A stretch of DNA of 64,000 nucleotides from an uncultured Clostridia bacterium (GTDB lineage: Bacteria > Bacillota > Clostridia > Lachnospirales > CAG-274), in assembly GCA_947628755.1 (NCBI GenBank), contig CANRBC010000015.1:1-64000 (forward strand). The letters run 5' to 3'. The notes beneath the pieces are model-generated. The model had not been told where the DNA came from and searched no databases. It saw only the letters and a list, made by a program, of their open reading frames with translations. The stretch's first letter is position 1. Each line of letters opens with the position of its first letter. The position numbers and the translations under genes were made by a program. Shown here in pieces: positions 33,370 to 43,200 of the stretch.

Positions 33370-34842
33370 TTAAAGAGTTACGCCGTTTTTGAATATGGCT
33401 ATCTCTCTGTAGTCGTTTATTTCGTTCTTTGTCTTGGTCCTGTCTGATGCAACGTCCAGTATGAATTTAAAGAATTCCTCTGCATACTCGTCCATTTTCT
33501 TGTCCTCTATAAGTCTGCCTGCATTCCAGTCTATCCAATTCTTCTTTCTGTTGGCAAGGTCGGAATTTGTAGCTATCTTTATAGTGGGAACAGGTGAGCC
33601 TACGGGAGTTCCTCTGCCTGTTGAGAAAAGTATAACATGGCAGCCGCTTGCCATCATACCGCTTATGGCAACTATATCGTTGCCCGGTCCCTGCAAGAGT
33701 GAAAGACCGTCTGCTGTCGCCTTGTCGCCATAGAGAAGAACACCGTTTACATTGGAAGTACCGCCCTTCTGAGTACAGCCGAGGGACTTATCCTCAAGGG
33801 TGGTAATACCGCCCTTCTTGTTGCCGGGAGAAGGATTCTCGCCTACGGGCTCGCCGTGGCTTAAGAAATATTCCTTAAAGTTATTTACAAGACTTACCGT
33901 CTTTTCAAATGTGGCTTTGTCCTTGCATCTGTCCATAAGTATAGTTTCTGCGCCGAACATTTCGGGAACTTCGGAAAGCACCGTCTTGCCGCCGTTGGCA
34001 ACCATTATATCTGATATTCTGCCTATAAGGGGATTTGCCGTAATGCCTGAAAGTCCGTCTGAGCCGCCGCACTTAAGACCGATTACAAGCTTGCTTGCGG
34101 GAACCTCCTCCTGCTTGAACTGAGAAGCGTATTCCACAAGCTGACCTATTACCTCTACGGCCTCTTCAACGTCGTTCTCATGCTCCTGACATATAAAGAA
34201 CTTAACTCTTTCCTCATCGTAATCGCCAAGAACCTTCTTGAATTCGTCTACGTTGTTGTTTTCACAGCCAAGGCTGAGTACAAGCACGCCTGCTGCGTTG
34301 GGATGCCTTACCATGCCTGCAAGGAGCTTCTGAGTATTCTCGTGATCCTCGCCAAGCTGAGAACAGCCGTAGGGGTGAACGAAGTTGTAAATACCCTCGA
34401 CCTTATCGCCGTATCTCTTGTTAGCCTCCCTGACAATGGCATTTGACACGCCGTTTACACAGCCTACGGTATTTACTATCCATATTTCGTTTCTTATACC
34501 GACTTCGCCGTTCTTTCTGACATAACCCATAAATGTGTCGTGTCTTGTAACGGGAATGTCCTTATGCTTAGGTGAATAGGTGTACTCCAGTGTAGAGCTT
34601 AAGTTGGTCTTTACATTGTGAGAGTGTACCCACTCGCCTGCCTTTATGTTTCTTGTGGCATGACCTATGGGATAGCCGTACTTGATTATATTTTCGTTTT
34701 CGGGAATATCCGTTATAGCCATTTTGTGACCTCTGTCAATATTTTCAAGAGCGGTAACGCCGTATATCTCCTCGCCCTTTGAAATATTGTCTATGGCAAC
34801 TACCACATTGTCGTTATCATTGATTTTAATATACTTTTCCAT
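33370..34842 (-). CDS. uxaA: Altronate dehydratase
   Basis: 490 residues with the N-terminal SAF-like domain (ISKGEEIYGVTALENIDRGHKMAITDI) and the large dehydratase domain (HPYGCSQLGEDHENTQKLLAG; GLKCGGSDGLSGITANPLIG). Conserved Cys/His residues bind iron. Dehydrates altronate to 2-keto-3-deoxygluconate. The spacing (61 bp to uxaC, 21 bp from uxaB) fits one transcript. Confidence 0.94.
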   Translation of the reverse strand: MEKYIKINDNDNVVVAIDNISKGEEIYGVTALENIDRGHKMAITDIPENENIIKYGYPIGHATRNIKAGEWVHSHNVKTNLSSTLEYTYSPKHKDIPVTRHDTFMGYVRKNGEVGIRNEIWIVNTVGCVNGVSNAIVREANKRYGDKVEGIYNFVHPYGCSQLGEDHENTQKLLAGMVRHPNAAGVLVLSLGCENNNVDEFKKVLGDYDEERVKFFICQEHENDVEEAVEVIGQLVEYASQFKQEEVPASKLVIGLKCGGSDGLSGITANPLIGRISDIMVANGGKTVLSEVPEMFGAETILMDRCKDKATFEKTVSLVNNFKEYFLSHGEPVGENPSPGNKKGGITTLEDKSLGCTQKGGTSNVNGVLLYGDKATADGLSLLQGPGNDIVAISGMMASGCHVILFSTGRGTPVGSPVPTIKIATNSDLANRKKNWIDWNAGRLIEDKKMDEYAEEFFKFILDVASDRTKTKNEINDYREIAIFKNGVTL

Positions 34843-34863
34843 AATATCCTCCTCTGATACGGC

Positions 34864-36408
34864 TTATTTCAAAACTGCCTCAACCTCTGATACAACGCCA
34901 TTGTTGAGAATATTGTAAAGATGCCCCGTTACGATTTCGGGGAAATTGCCCAAGCCGCTGTTAAGGTCGGCGCCAAGCCAGAAGTCCTTGTTTGCGCAAA
35001 CCTTCTTTACGACCTCTGCAATCTGAGCCTTGTCCCCGGCGTCAACACCCGTCCATACATTCTTATAGAATTCAAGAACTTCGGGGCTATCCTTAACGGG
35101 ATATTCTTCTGCTCCTCTGTGTCCTATAAGGGCGCCGTCCTTAATCTCAGTACCTCTATAAAATGCAAGGTAAGCTGCAAAGGAGAATGTAAGAATTTTC
35201 GGGAGCTTGCCGTTTGCTGCATAGTATTCCTGAATAGTATGGAGCACTCTTGCCTCAAACTTGGATGTTGAGTTAAGAGAAATATCCATGAGCTTATGCT
35301 TTATGAAAGGATTCTGGAATCTGTCAAAAACAGCGTCTGCAAAGCTCTTTAAATCGTCGTGAGTAAGCTCGGGGCTTTCTATGGCGGGGATTATCTCCTC
35401 GTCAAGAGCCTTTACAAGATAGTTGTAGAACATCTTGTCCGCCATCATTTCGCCTACAAGGTTATGACCTGAAAGATAAGCCGCAAGTACAGAGCAGGTA
35501 TGAGCGCCGTTAAGTATTCTTACCTTACGCTTCTTATAGGGCTTAACATCGGGAGTGAATATTACCTTAAGTCCTGCTGACGGGAACGGAAGCTCCTTCT
35601 CAAGCTCTGCAGGACCTTCTATTACCCATGTATGGAATATTTCGCTTGTGTCAATAGCGTTGTCCTCATAGCCGAACTCCTCGCAAAGCTCCTTTGCCTC
35701 GTCACGGGGATAGCCTGTAACTATTCTGTCTACAAGAGTGCTTGTAAATACGCAAGCCGTCTCTATCCAGTCGATAAACTCTGAGCCAAGACCCCAATTC
35801 TCAGCGTGCTTTAAAACATACTTCTTTAATGTCTTGCCGTTGTCGTCTATAAGCTCGCAGGGGATAAACACAAGGCCCTTGCTCTTGTCGCCGTTGAACG
35901 CCTTGAATCTCTTGTATAAGAAATTAGTGACCTTGGCAGGGAATGAATCCTGTGGCTCGTTGTCTATCATAGGCTCGTCCTTCCATGAAATACCTGCCTC
36001 TGTGGTGTTGGATACAACAAATCTCAACTCGGGATTAGATGCACACTCGTTATAGGTATCAAGGTCTACATAAGGATTGATACATCTCTTTACACAGGTG
36101 ATAAGGCGCTTGTCTGAAACCTTCTGACCCTCCTCGCGGCCTCTTGCTATGAGAGTGTAAAGACCCTCCTGCTCGTTAAGTATATTTCTTAAAAAGTCGC
36201 CGCCGGGAATAGGCTGAATAAGAGTGATACCGCCCTTGAACAGACCCTGGGCATTTATTTCGTCAAACATATAGTCAACGAAAGCTCTGAGGAAGTTACC
36301 CTCGCCGAACTGTATGACCTTTTCGGGTAAAGCATCCTTAGTGCCTATAGTTAAATCATCATTGAACTTAAAGCCGTTTGTTAAAAGTTTTCTGCTTAAT
36401 TTTTCCAT
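34864..36408 (-). CDS. uxaB: Tagaturonate reductase
   Basis: 514 residues. The mannitol-dehydrogenase family blocks QFGEGNFLRAFVDYMFDEIN, VDRIVTGYP and KVRILNGAHTCSVLAAYLSGHN identify a UxaB/UxuB-type NAD-dependent dehydrogenase; context with uxaA and uxaC favours tagaturonate reductase. First gene of the operon, preceded by GGAGG and the promoter at 36458-36486. Confidence 0.93.
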   Translation of the reverse strand: MEKLSRKLLTNGFKFNDDLTIGTKDALPEKVIQFGEGNFLRAFVDYMFDEINAQGLFKGGITLIQPIPGGDFLRNILNEQEGLYTLIARGREEGQKVSDKRLITCVKRCINPYVDLDTYNECASNPELRFVVSNTTEAGISWKDEPMIDNEPQDSFPAKVTNFLYKRFKAFNGDKSKGLVFIPCELIDDNGKTLKKYVLKHAENWGLGSEFIDWIETACVFTSTLVDRIVTGYPRDEAKELCEEFGYEDNAIDTSEIFHTWVIEGPAELEKELPFPSAGLKVIFTPDVKPYKKRKVRILNGAHTCSVLAAYLSGHNLVGEMMADKMFYNYLVKALDEEIIPAIESPELTHDDLKSFADAVFDRFQNPFIKHKLMDISLNSTSKFEARVLHTIQEYYAANGKLPKILTFSFAAYLAFYRGTEIKDGALIGHRGAEEYPVKDSPEVLEFYKNVWTGVDAGDKAQIAEVVKKVCANKDFWLGADLNSGLGNFPEIVTGHLYNILNNGVVSEVEAVLK

Positions 36409-36457
36409 GGGAAATACCTCCGTTTTTATATTTTATTCAGTATAATTACCTAATAAT

Positions 36458-36486
36458 ATAATACTATAAAATCAGGGGTAAATCAA
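36458..36486 (-). promoter_or_regulatory. Probable promoter of the uxaBAC operon
   Basis: On the minus strand TTGATT (36486-36481), 17 bp, TATTAT (36463-36458), about 50 bp before uxaB. No clear operator palindrome. Confidence 0.5.
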
Positions 36487-36561
36487 TAATATTTTTACAT
36501 ATTTTACAAGAATATTAAATTAACATTTCAAAGAATAAGCATTATTACTAAAATAAGGTAC

Positions 36562-36590
36562 AAAAAAGAGGTATCCGCAGACACCTCTTC
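36562..36590 (-). terminator. Terminator of the DD-carboxypeptidase gene
   Basis: On the minus strand AAGAGGTGTC and GATACCTCTT pair around four bases, followed by TTTTTT. Confidence 0.85.
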
Positions 36591-36596
36591 AAATTC

Positions 36597-38201
36597 TTAT
36601 TTTCTGTGCTGCGCCCTACGTCTTTTAGGTACGCCGTACATATCATAATCGTAAGTTTTTTTATTTGTATTCGTTCTGCTTCTGCGAAGCTGCGCCTCGT
36701 CGGGGCGCTGGGGTCTTTTCTTTTTGCCGTCGCTTGCTCCTGCAGGTCTTTTTTTCTTTTTAGGAGGAGAGCCGTTTCCCGTTTTTGTGGGAGATGCGGG
36801 TCTGCCCGAACTCTTTCTTTTCTTCTTTCTGCGTTTTTTCTTTCTTTTCTTAGGTCTGAACAGCTTTCTTACAGCGTCTATAAGAAGCACAAGTATAAAC
36901 AAACCGAAAACGCATACAAACAGCTTGCCTGAGAATATTATAAATCTTCTGGCATTTGCCTTAAGCTCCATAAAGCTCAGCTCCTTCTGTGAAAGAGCTG
37001 CAACATCGCCCATAGCCAAAATATCCGTAGAGCCTAAAAGGTAATCATTATAGTATACATTTATAGTGCCTACGGCAGAGCCTGCGGTAACGGGAGCTGT
37101 GAGCTTGTCCGCCATTTCAGGCGTTACCGTTATTTTATCCGCCGTTACGAACTTAGGCAGCTTTGTGCTGATATTGCCAGCAGCCGCCAGCTCTACGCTG
37201 CCTACCGTGTATTCCTTGCCGTTATACTCCTGTACAACGGGAACTGTATTATTGTAGCTTTCTCCGTTGTATATCTCCTTGTCCTCATAGAGGGTGAAGC
37301 CGTAATCCAAAAGCGTCTTTGTATCGGCGTAAGCAAAATTGCCGCTGTCGTCCTTCATAGTAACGGCAATAAGGTTTATACCGTCCTTTTCACCGTAGGT
37401 AACAAGGGTATGACCTGCCTCGTCATGGAAGCCTGTCTTTCCACCTCTGGCATATTCATAATAGAAATCTGATGTGGGACGCAGCATTTTGTCCTTATGG
37501 TGCAGATACCTTGCCACATTTTTGTTTGTAGGCGGTATATTGTGACTTACCGTACCCCATATCTGACTGAAATCGGGATTCTGTATAGCTGCCCTTGCAA
37601 TAAGGGACATATCGTAGCAGTTGGTATAGTGATTAGGGTCGTGGAAGCCGTGAGGATTTGCAAAATGGGTATCGGTACAGCCAAGCTCCTTTGCCTTGGC
37701 GTTCATCTTTTCCACAAAGGCGGGGATACTTCCGCTCAGATGCTCGGCTATTGCTCCGCACACCTCGTTGGCAGACTCCAACATAACGCCGTAAAGTCCG
37801 TCCTCAAAGGATACCTCTTCTCCCGGGACAAGACCGATATTGCTGCCTCCGTCGCCCATAGTGTCATAGGCAGTCTGGGATATTGTAAGAGTGTCGTCAA
37901 AATTGCCCTCCTCGCAGGCAATATAGCCCGTCATTATCTTTGTGATGCTGGCGGGGAAAAGCCTTTCCCTTGAGTTTTTCTCATAAATCACAACGCCTGT
38001 ATCCGCATCAACAAGTATACAGGCTCTTGAGCCTATCTCAAGCTGCTTTGAGCTTTCTGCATAGTTGTTTATAACGGAGGGCGCTTCCGTTGTAGTCTCC
38101 GTGGAGGCATCTGTAACGGGTTCTGCAAAAATATTGCAAAAAAATATTGTGAAACAGGTCAGAAGTATGATAAAATTAAATAAAACTATTTTGCGTTTCA
38201 T
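36597..38201 (-). CDS. D-Ala-D-Ala carboxypeptidase (DacF/PBP5-like) with long basic cytoplasmic tail
   Basis: 534 residues. Signal peptide, then the penicillin-binding catalytic set: SITK (85-88, after LFPA), SAN (143-145) and KTG (255-257). A PBP5-type C-terminal beta domain follows (about 300-400), then one membrane helix (about 415-440) and an ~85-residue tail that is extraordinarily rich in Lys and Arg. PBP5-type enzymes normally end in a short amphipathic anchor, so the membrane helix and tail are unusual. Role: trims peptidoglycan stem peptides. Start 38201; terminator at 36562. Confidence 0.88.
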   Translation of the reverse strand: MKRKIVLFNFIILLTCFTIFFCNIFAEPVTDASTETTTEAPSVINNYAESSKQLEIGSRACILVDADTGVVIYEKNSRERLFPASITKIMTGYIACEEGNFDDTLTISQTAYDTMGDGGSNIGLVPGEEVSFEDGLYGVMLESANEVCGAIAEHLSGSIPAFVEKMNAKAKELGCTDTHFANPHGFHDPNHYTNCYDMSLIARAAIQNPDFSQIWGTVSHNIPPTNKNVARYLHHKDKMLRPTSDFYYEYARGGKTGFHDEAGHTLVTYGEKDGINLIAVTMKDDSGNFAYADTKTLLDYGFTLYEDKEIYNGESYNNTVPVVQEYNGKEYTVGSVELAAAGNISTKLPKFVTADKITVTPEMADKLTAPVTAGSAVGTINVYYNDYLLGSTDILAMGDVAALSQKELSFMELKANARRFIIFSGKLFVCVFGLFILVLLIDAVRKLFRPKKRKKKRRKKKRKSSGRPASPTKTGNGSPPKKKKRPAGASDGKKKRPQRPDEAQLRRSRTNTNKKTYDYDMYGVPKRRRAQHRK

Positions 38202-38308
38202 TTATACGGCACCCCTAAGCTAAAAAAATATACTATAATGATAACATATCTTTGCCGTATATTCAAGCGAAAAATGATGAAATTAAGGATTGGAAGGCGA
38301 AAGAAACT

Positions 38309-38707
38309 ATGAAAAGAAAAATATATTATATTGCTGTGCTTGCGGCATTTGCAATATTCGGCACATGGTATTTTATAAATTACGGCGCAATATCGGGCAG
38401 AAAATACACCTTTTCTGACAAAGCCGATGAAAAGAGCGAAAATATATCTCACGATAGTATTGACAAATCTGTAATTTCGTCGGAAAATAATAGTGAGGAT
38501 ATTTATGAGGATAAAATAAATATCAATACCGCCGATAAGGCAGAGCTATGCTCTCTTGAGAACATAGGACCTCAGAAGGCGGAGGATATAATAAGTTACA
38601 GACAAACTCACGGAGCTTTTTCCGCCATCGAGGATATTATGAAGGTCAGCGGTATAGGAGAAGGTACGTTTGGCAAAATAAAGGAGCATATTACCATTAA
38701 GGGGTGA
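38309..38707 (+). CDS. ComEA-like helix-hairpin-helix DNA-binding protein
   Basis: 132 residues from ATG 38309. One N-terminal membrane helix (YYIAVLAAFAIFGTWYFI), an acidic linker and a C-terminal ComEA domain: INTADKAELCSLENIGPQKAEDIISYRQTHGAFSAIEDIMKVSGIGEGTF. ComEA binds incoming DNA at the outer membrane face during transformation. It begins a rightward run to comEC-like and holA, with a two-component system in between. The usual SLBB domain is absent. Confidence 0.85.
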   Translation: MKRKIYYIAVLAAFAIFGTWYFINYGAISGRKYTFSDKADEKSENISHDSIDKSVISSENNSEDIYEDKININTADKAELCSLENIGPQKAEDIISYRQTHGAFSAIEDIMKVSGIGEGTFGKIKEHITIKG

Positions 38708-38712
38708 AGGAC

Positions 38713-39402
38713 ATGGCTAACAGAATATTGGTCGTAGACGATGAAAAATTAATAGTAAAGGGCATAAAGTTCTCTCTTGAAAAAGAGGGTATGGAAATAG
38801 ATGCGGCTTATGACGGCGAGGAGGCATATAATCTGGCAAGGGCAAACGATTATTCCCTTATTCTCCTTGACGTAATGCTCCCCAAGATAGACGGTCTTGA
38901 GGTATGCCGTATGATAAGAGAATTTTCCGACGTTCCCATTATAATGGTAACGGCAAAGGGCGAGGATATAGACAAAATAATGGGTCTGGAATACGGCGCA
39001 GACGACTATATCACAAAGCCCTTCAATATACTTGAGCTTAAGGCAAGGATAAAAGCCATATTAAGGCGAAGCATAAAATCTGCGGCGGCTCACGAGCCTA
39101 AGAGCAATATTATAAAGGCAAGGGATATGGAAATAGACCTTGAGAGCCGACGCTGCTTTATAAACGGCAGAGAAAAGAATCTGACTGCCAAGGAATTCGA
39201 CCTTCTGGAGCTTCTTGTAAAGAATCCCGGCAAGGTATACAGCAGAGAAAATCTGCTCAATACAATTTGGGGCTACGGCTATCCCGGAGATGCCAGAGCC
39301 GTTGACGTACACGTAAGAAGGCTCAGAGAGAAAATAGAAATGACGCCAAGCGAGCCTCAGTATATCCATACCAAGTGGGGAGTTGGTTACTATTTCCAGT
39401 AA
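38713..39402 (+). CDS. OmpR-family response regulator
   Basis: 229 residues from ATG 38713 (five bases past the comEA stop). Receiver domain with VVDDE, phospho-acceptor Asp in LILLDVMLPKIDG and KPF; C-terminal winged helix (LTAKEFDLLELLVKNPGKVYSRENLL...DARAVDVHVRRLREKIE). Close in pattern to WalR/PhoP-type regulators. Overlaps the kinase gene by 20 bp. Confidence 0.93.
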   Translation: MANRILVVDDEKLIVKGIKFSLEKEGMEIDAAYDGEEAYNLARANDYSLILLDVMLPKIDGLEVCRMIREFSDVPIIMVTAKGEDIDKIMGLEYGADDYITKPFNILELKARIKAILRRSIKSAAAHEPKSNIIKARDMEIDLESRRCFINGREKNLTAKEFDLLELLVKNPGKVYSRENLLNTIWGYGYPGDARAVDVHVRRLREKIEMTPSEPQYIHTKWGVGYYFQ

Positions 39403-40816
39403 GCTGAAAAGTCTGAGAAGCATTAAGTTCAAAATGCTTATAAGCTATCTCGTTATAGGTATAATACCTCTTTTATTCTATTCCTTCAATTTAAGTCAGA
39501 CGCTTCAGAATTACTTTGAGGATACAAATGAAAAAGAGGTGCTTTATCAGGCAAATAAAATTGCAGGCTCTATACAGAAGGCAGACTACCTTACGGACAA
39601 AAGCAAGCAGGAGATGTTCTGGAACGAGCTTAGCGAAAAAAGTATAGAAGAAAATTTCAGAATAATAGTGGTAGATGCCAACGCCGTCGTAGCGGCGGAT
39701 ACCAATAACATGGCGATAGGTCAGATATATATGGTGCCGGAGATACTCGTAGCTCTGGCAGGACGTGACGAAGCCAATCTCAGAAAGGACGAGGAGGCAA
39801 TATACGCCTCTGCCTATATCGAGGACGACGCCTCCCATAAAATAGGCGCTGTGCTTGTAATATCCTCATTCAGCGAGGTATATCAGCTTATATCGGAGCT
39901 TTACCGCAAGTGGATATTTATGACTATCGTTATAGGCGTAATTATAATCGCCCTTGTTGTATTTATGTCACAGGTAATATTCGACCCTCTTAAGAATATA
40001 CTTGCCACCATAAAGAAAATATCCTCGGGACAGTTCCACCAGAGAATAGAGCTGAAGGGCAAAAACGAATTTACCGAGCTTGGCGAGGCTGTCAACACAA
40101 TGACACAGCGCCTTGAGGAGGTAGACAAATCCAGACAGGAGTTTGTGTCAAACGTATCCCACGAGCTTAAGACACCCTTAAGCTCCATAAAGGTACTGAG
40201 CGAGGCAATGCTCTTACAGGACAATATACCCGAGGAGACCTATAAGGAATTCCTGCTGGATATAAATTCCGAAGTAGACAGAATGACCGACATAGTAAAC
40301 GACCTTCTTGCTCTTGCAAGGCTTGAAAACAATGAAAACAGCCTTCACATAAGGGAAGTGGACGTCAATAAGATGCTGAGAGATATTATAAAGAGGCTTC
40401 AACCTCTTGCAGAGACCAAAAATATCGACATATCCTTTGAAGCGGCAAAGGAAGTAAAGGTAGACGCCGACGAGGTCAAGCTGAGCCTTGCCATATCCAA
40501 TCTTGTTGACAACGGTATAAAATACACTCCCGTAGACGGAAAGGTAAAGGTTTCCGTAGACGCCGACAATCAGGACTGCTTTATTACGGTACAGGATTCG
40601 GGTATAGGCATAAGCGAGCAGGAGCAGAGCAGGATATTTGACAGATTTTACAGAGTAGACAAGACCCGTGACAGAGAAACAGGCGGTACAGGTCTGGGTC
40701 TTGCTATTACACATTCTATAATAATGCTGCATAACGGCTCTGTTAAAATAATAAGCGGAGAGGGCGAGGGCGCGACGTTCATAGTGCGTATGCCCCTTAA
40801 GCTAAAGCAGGATTAA
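39383..40816 (+). CDS. Membrane sensor histidine kinase
   Basis: About 477 residues. Two membrane helices flank a ~140-residue outside sensing domain; then HAMP (QVIFDPLKNILATIKKISSGQFHQRIE), HisKA with the phospho-His in VSNVSHELKTPLSSIK, and HATPase with NLVDNGIKYTP, DSGIGIS and GGTGLGLAI. WalK/PhoR-like layout without PAS. The start is uncertain: TTG 39383 overlaps the regulator gene, and a later ATG 39434 would still keep the first helix. Forms a pair with the preceding regulator. Confidence 0.92.
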   Translation: MVTISSKLKSLRSIKFKMLISYLVIGIIPLLFYSFNLSQTLQNYFEDTNEKEVLYQANKIAGSIQKADYLTDKSKQEMFWNELSEKSIEENFRIIVVDANAVVAADTNNMAIGQIYMVPEILVALAGRDEANLRKDEEAIYASAYIEDDASHKIGAVLVISSFSEVYQLISELYRKWIFMTIVIGVIIIALVVFMSQVIFDPLKNILATIKKISSGQFHQRIELKGKNEFTELGEAVNTMTQRLEEVDKSRQEFVSNVSHELKTPLSSIKVLSEAMLLQDNIPEETYKEFLLDINSEVDRMTDIVNDLLALARLENNENSLHIREVDVNKMLRDIIKRLQPLAETKNIDISFEAAKEVKVDADEVKLSLAISNLVDNGIKYTPVDGKVKVSVDADNQDCFITVQDSGIGISEQEQSRIFDRFYRVDKTRDRETGGTGLGLAITHSIIMLHNGSVKIISGEGEGATFIVRMPLKLKQD

Positions 40817-40830
40817 GGAGAGTGTTTATT

Positions 40831-41766
40831 TTGAAAAATATAAAACAAATGCTCATATATACCGTACTTGCGGCTATGATAATAATTGTGGTCGTGCTTA
40901 TATTCGTACACACAAAGAATATAAAGCTGGCAGAGGGCACAGGCACATACAATATGTACTATATCAACGCAAGCACCAATACTCTCGAGGCTGAAAAGCG
41001 TGTTGTCAACCTTGTAAACGACAATACACTTATGTTCAACTCCATTGTGGACGAGTATGCAAGCGGACCTAAAAACAGCAATTCGGAGCTTATACTTCCT
41101 CCCGAAATAAAGATAGCCGACAAGAGATATATGGACAACACTGCATATATCAATCTGGGAGAGGGATACAATTCCCTTGCTCCCAATCTTAAGGTACTGT
41201 GTACCGGCGCTATGGTATACACTCTTACGGATCTTAGCTTTATAGACAACGTATGTATAAGCGTAGAGGGCGTTCCCATTAAGGACAGCACCGGCGAAGC
41301 CTTTGTTATGAACAGGGATAATGTAAAAAACAATCCGTCAATAGACCCCGAAAAGATAAACCGTCAGACCGTTAAGCTGTACTTTGCCGACAATTCCGGC
41401 AAGCTGGTGGCGGAGGAAAGGCTTATAGAGGTAAAGCAAAGCCTTACACTTGAAAATCAAATAGTGGAGCAGCTTATAGAAGGACCGGAGAAAAGCACGC
41501 TTTCTCCCGTCATACCCTCCTCTACGCAGATAAAGGATATAAAGACGGAGGACGGTATATGCTATGTGAATCTTACACAGGCGTTTATACGCAATACCTC
41601 TCCCTCTACTGAGAAAATAACAATATATTCCATAGTCAATTCTCTTACTGAGCTGGACAATGTAAATAAGGTACAGTTTCTTATAGAAGGCGAAAAGCTC
41701 AGCGAATACGGCGGAGATATAGATTTCAGCAAACCCTTTGAGAGAGATGAAGCATTAATAAGATAG
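40831..41766 (+). CDS. Membrane-anchored GerMN-domain protein
   Basis: About 311 residues. One N-terminal membrane helix (MLIYTVLAAMIIIVVVLIFV) then two GerMN domains (about 70-160 and 200-300; motifs LNIVNSLTEL and VNLTQAF in the second, AYINLGEGYNSL in the first). GerMN occurs in spore GerM and in LpqB partners of two-component systems. TTG 40831 is preferred: AAGGAG lies ten bases upstream, but only one base before the alternative GTG 40822. It follows the kinase gene, as lpqB follows mtrAB in actinobacteria, so it may modulate the kinase. Confidence 0.82.
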   Translation: MKNIKQMLIYTVLAAMIIIVVVLIFVHTKNIKLAEGTGTYNMYYINASTNTLEAEKRVVNLVNDNTLMFNSIVDEYASGPKNSNSELILPPEIKIADKRYMDNTAYINLGEGYNSLAPNLKVLCTGAMVYTLTDLSFIDNVCISVEGVPIKDSTGEAFVMNRDNVKNNPSIDPEKINRQTVKLYFADNSGKLVAEERLIEVKQSLTLENQIVEQLIEGPEKSTLSPVIPSSTQIKDIKTEDGICYVNLTQAFIRNTSPSTEKITIYSIVNSLTELDNVNKVQFLIEGEKLSEYGGDIDFSKPFERDEALIR

Positions 41767-41770
41767 CGTT

Positions 41771-43195
41771 ATGAAAAGACCTTTAGTTTATATACTCTTA
41801 TTTCTTATATTCGGAATGATTGGAGGACAGCACCTTGGCGCTATGGGTGTTGTCCTTTTTATGCTCATTGCTCTTGGGGCTGCCCTTGTAATAATAAAAA
41901 TATATGCTCTCGACAGCGCAGTACTTCTTGCTGCCGTCGCTCTTATCGGCTTTGTACTGGGGCTTAAATCCGTCAGCTGTACCAACATGGAAATAGATGC
42001 CCTTGCAGACACAGGCGCCAAACCCTATATGAGCTGTACGGTGCTTTCCATAGACGCAAGATACGATTATTACAATCGGTATACCGTAAGGCTAAGAAGC
42101 CTTGAATACCAAAACAAGACCTATAATGACAGTATTAAGCTAAATCTCCTTTCCTCCTCCGACCTTGTACCTGGCGACATTATTGCCATAAAGACAAATA
42201 TAAGCCACGGCTCAATAAAATACAACGAGGGAATGAGAATGCTGAGCCGACATACAGAATACACAATGAAAGGCTACGCCTTTAAAACAGGCTATGAGAA
42301 AAGCCTCAATACATATATGTACAGAGTAAGGGAAAAGGCAGCTTTTATATATGACAGCATACTTCCCCACAGAGAAGCGGGACTTATGAAGGCTATAATA
42401 CTGGGAGACAGGCTTGATATAGAAGCCGATGTGTATACTCTTTTCAAAAACGCAGGCATAGTCCATATAATAGCCATATCGGGACTGCATATATCTATAC
42501 TTGCGTCGGCGCTTATGCTTATACTGAGCAAGCTGGGCAAAAATTTCGCAAGGCTGTCCGTACTGACAGGACTGGCGGTATACGCCATATTTACAGGCGG
42601 CGCGCCCTCTGTTGTAAGAGCCGTGATTATGATGTATATACTGACCATAGGAAATATACTGGGGCGGGATTACGATATAATAAGCTCCTGCTCCCTTGCC
42701 TGTATACTTCTTTTGCTTTACAGTCCCTGCTATATTTATGACGCAGGCTTTCAGTATTCGTTTATGGCGGTGTACTGCATAGGAATGACATTGGATATAC
42801 TCCAAAGATATAATATAAAGAACAAATACATTTCGGCTCTTATTGTTTCAATAGCCGTATGCTACGGCGTAAAGCCCATAACGCTTCATTATTTCGGCTA
42901 TATTAATTTTACAGACTTTATAGTAAATATAATAACGGTATGGCTTATGGGAATACTTGTGCTTTTCGGCGGCATAGCGGGAATTATAGGCATCTTTTCA
43001 CTTAAGGCGGGTATATTTGCCGTGGGTCTGCCTTACGCTATTTTAAGAGCTATTGAATATATGTGCGAGGAAAGTCTTAGGCTGCCCTTTTCAAGTGTAA
43101 GCGGAAGTCTTAACGGAATGTGTACTGTTGCAATTTATATTATTATTGTTATAATATATCTGTATGCCATGAACAGAAAAGCTGTAAGGAGGTGA
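41771..43195 (+). CDS. ComEC/Rec2-family competence membrane protein, no nuclease domain
   Basis: 474 residues: N-terminal DUF4131-like region and the Competence domain with ~8-10 membrane helices and the family core AGIVHIIAISGLHISILASALML and FTGGAPSVVRAVIMMYI. Full-length ComEC continues with a metallo-beta-lactamase domain, absent here, since the gene stops at the ribosome site of holA. It may form only the DNA channel, or have a separate partner. Start 41771. Confidence 0.88.
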   Translation: MKRPLVYILLFLIFGMIGGQHLGAMGVVLFMLIALGAALVIIKIYALDSAVLLAAVALIGFVLGLKSVSCTNMEIDALADTGAKPYMSCTVLSIDARYDYYNRYTVRLRSLEYQNKTYNDSIKLNLLSSSDLVPGDIIAIKTNISHGSIKYNEGMRMLSRHTEYTMKGYAFKTGYEKSLNTYMYRVREKAAFIYDSILPHREAGLMKAIILGDRLDIEADVYTLFKNAGIVHIIAISGLHISILASALMLILSKLGKNFARLSVLTGLAVYAIFTGGAPSVVRAVIMMYILTIGNILGRDYDIISSCSLACILLLLYSPCYIYDAGFQYSFMAVYCIGMTLDILQRYNIKNKYISALIVSIAVCYGVKPITLHYFGYINFTDFIVNIITVWLMGILVLFGGIAGIIGIFSLKAGIFAVGLPYAILRAIEYMCEESLRLPFSSVSGSLNGMCTVAIYIIIVIIYLYAMNRKAVRR

Positions 43196-43200
43196 CCTGC

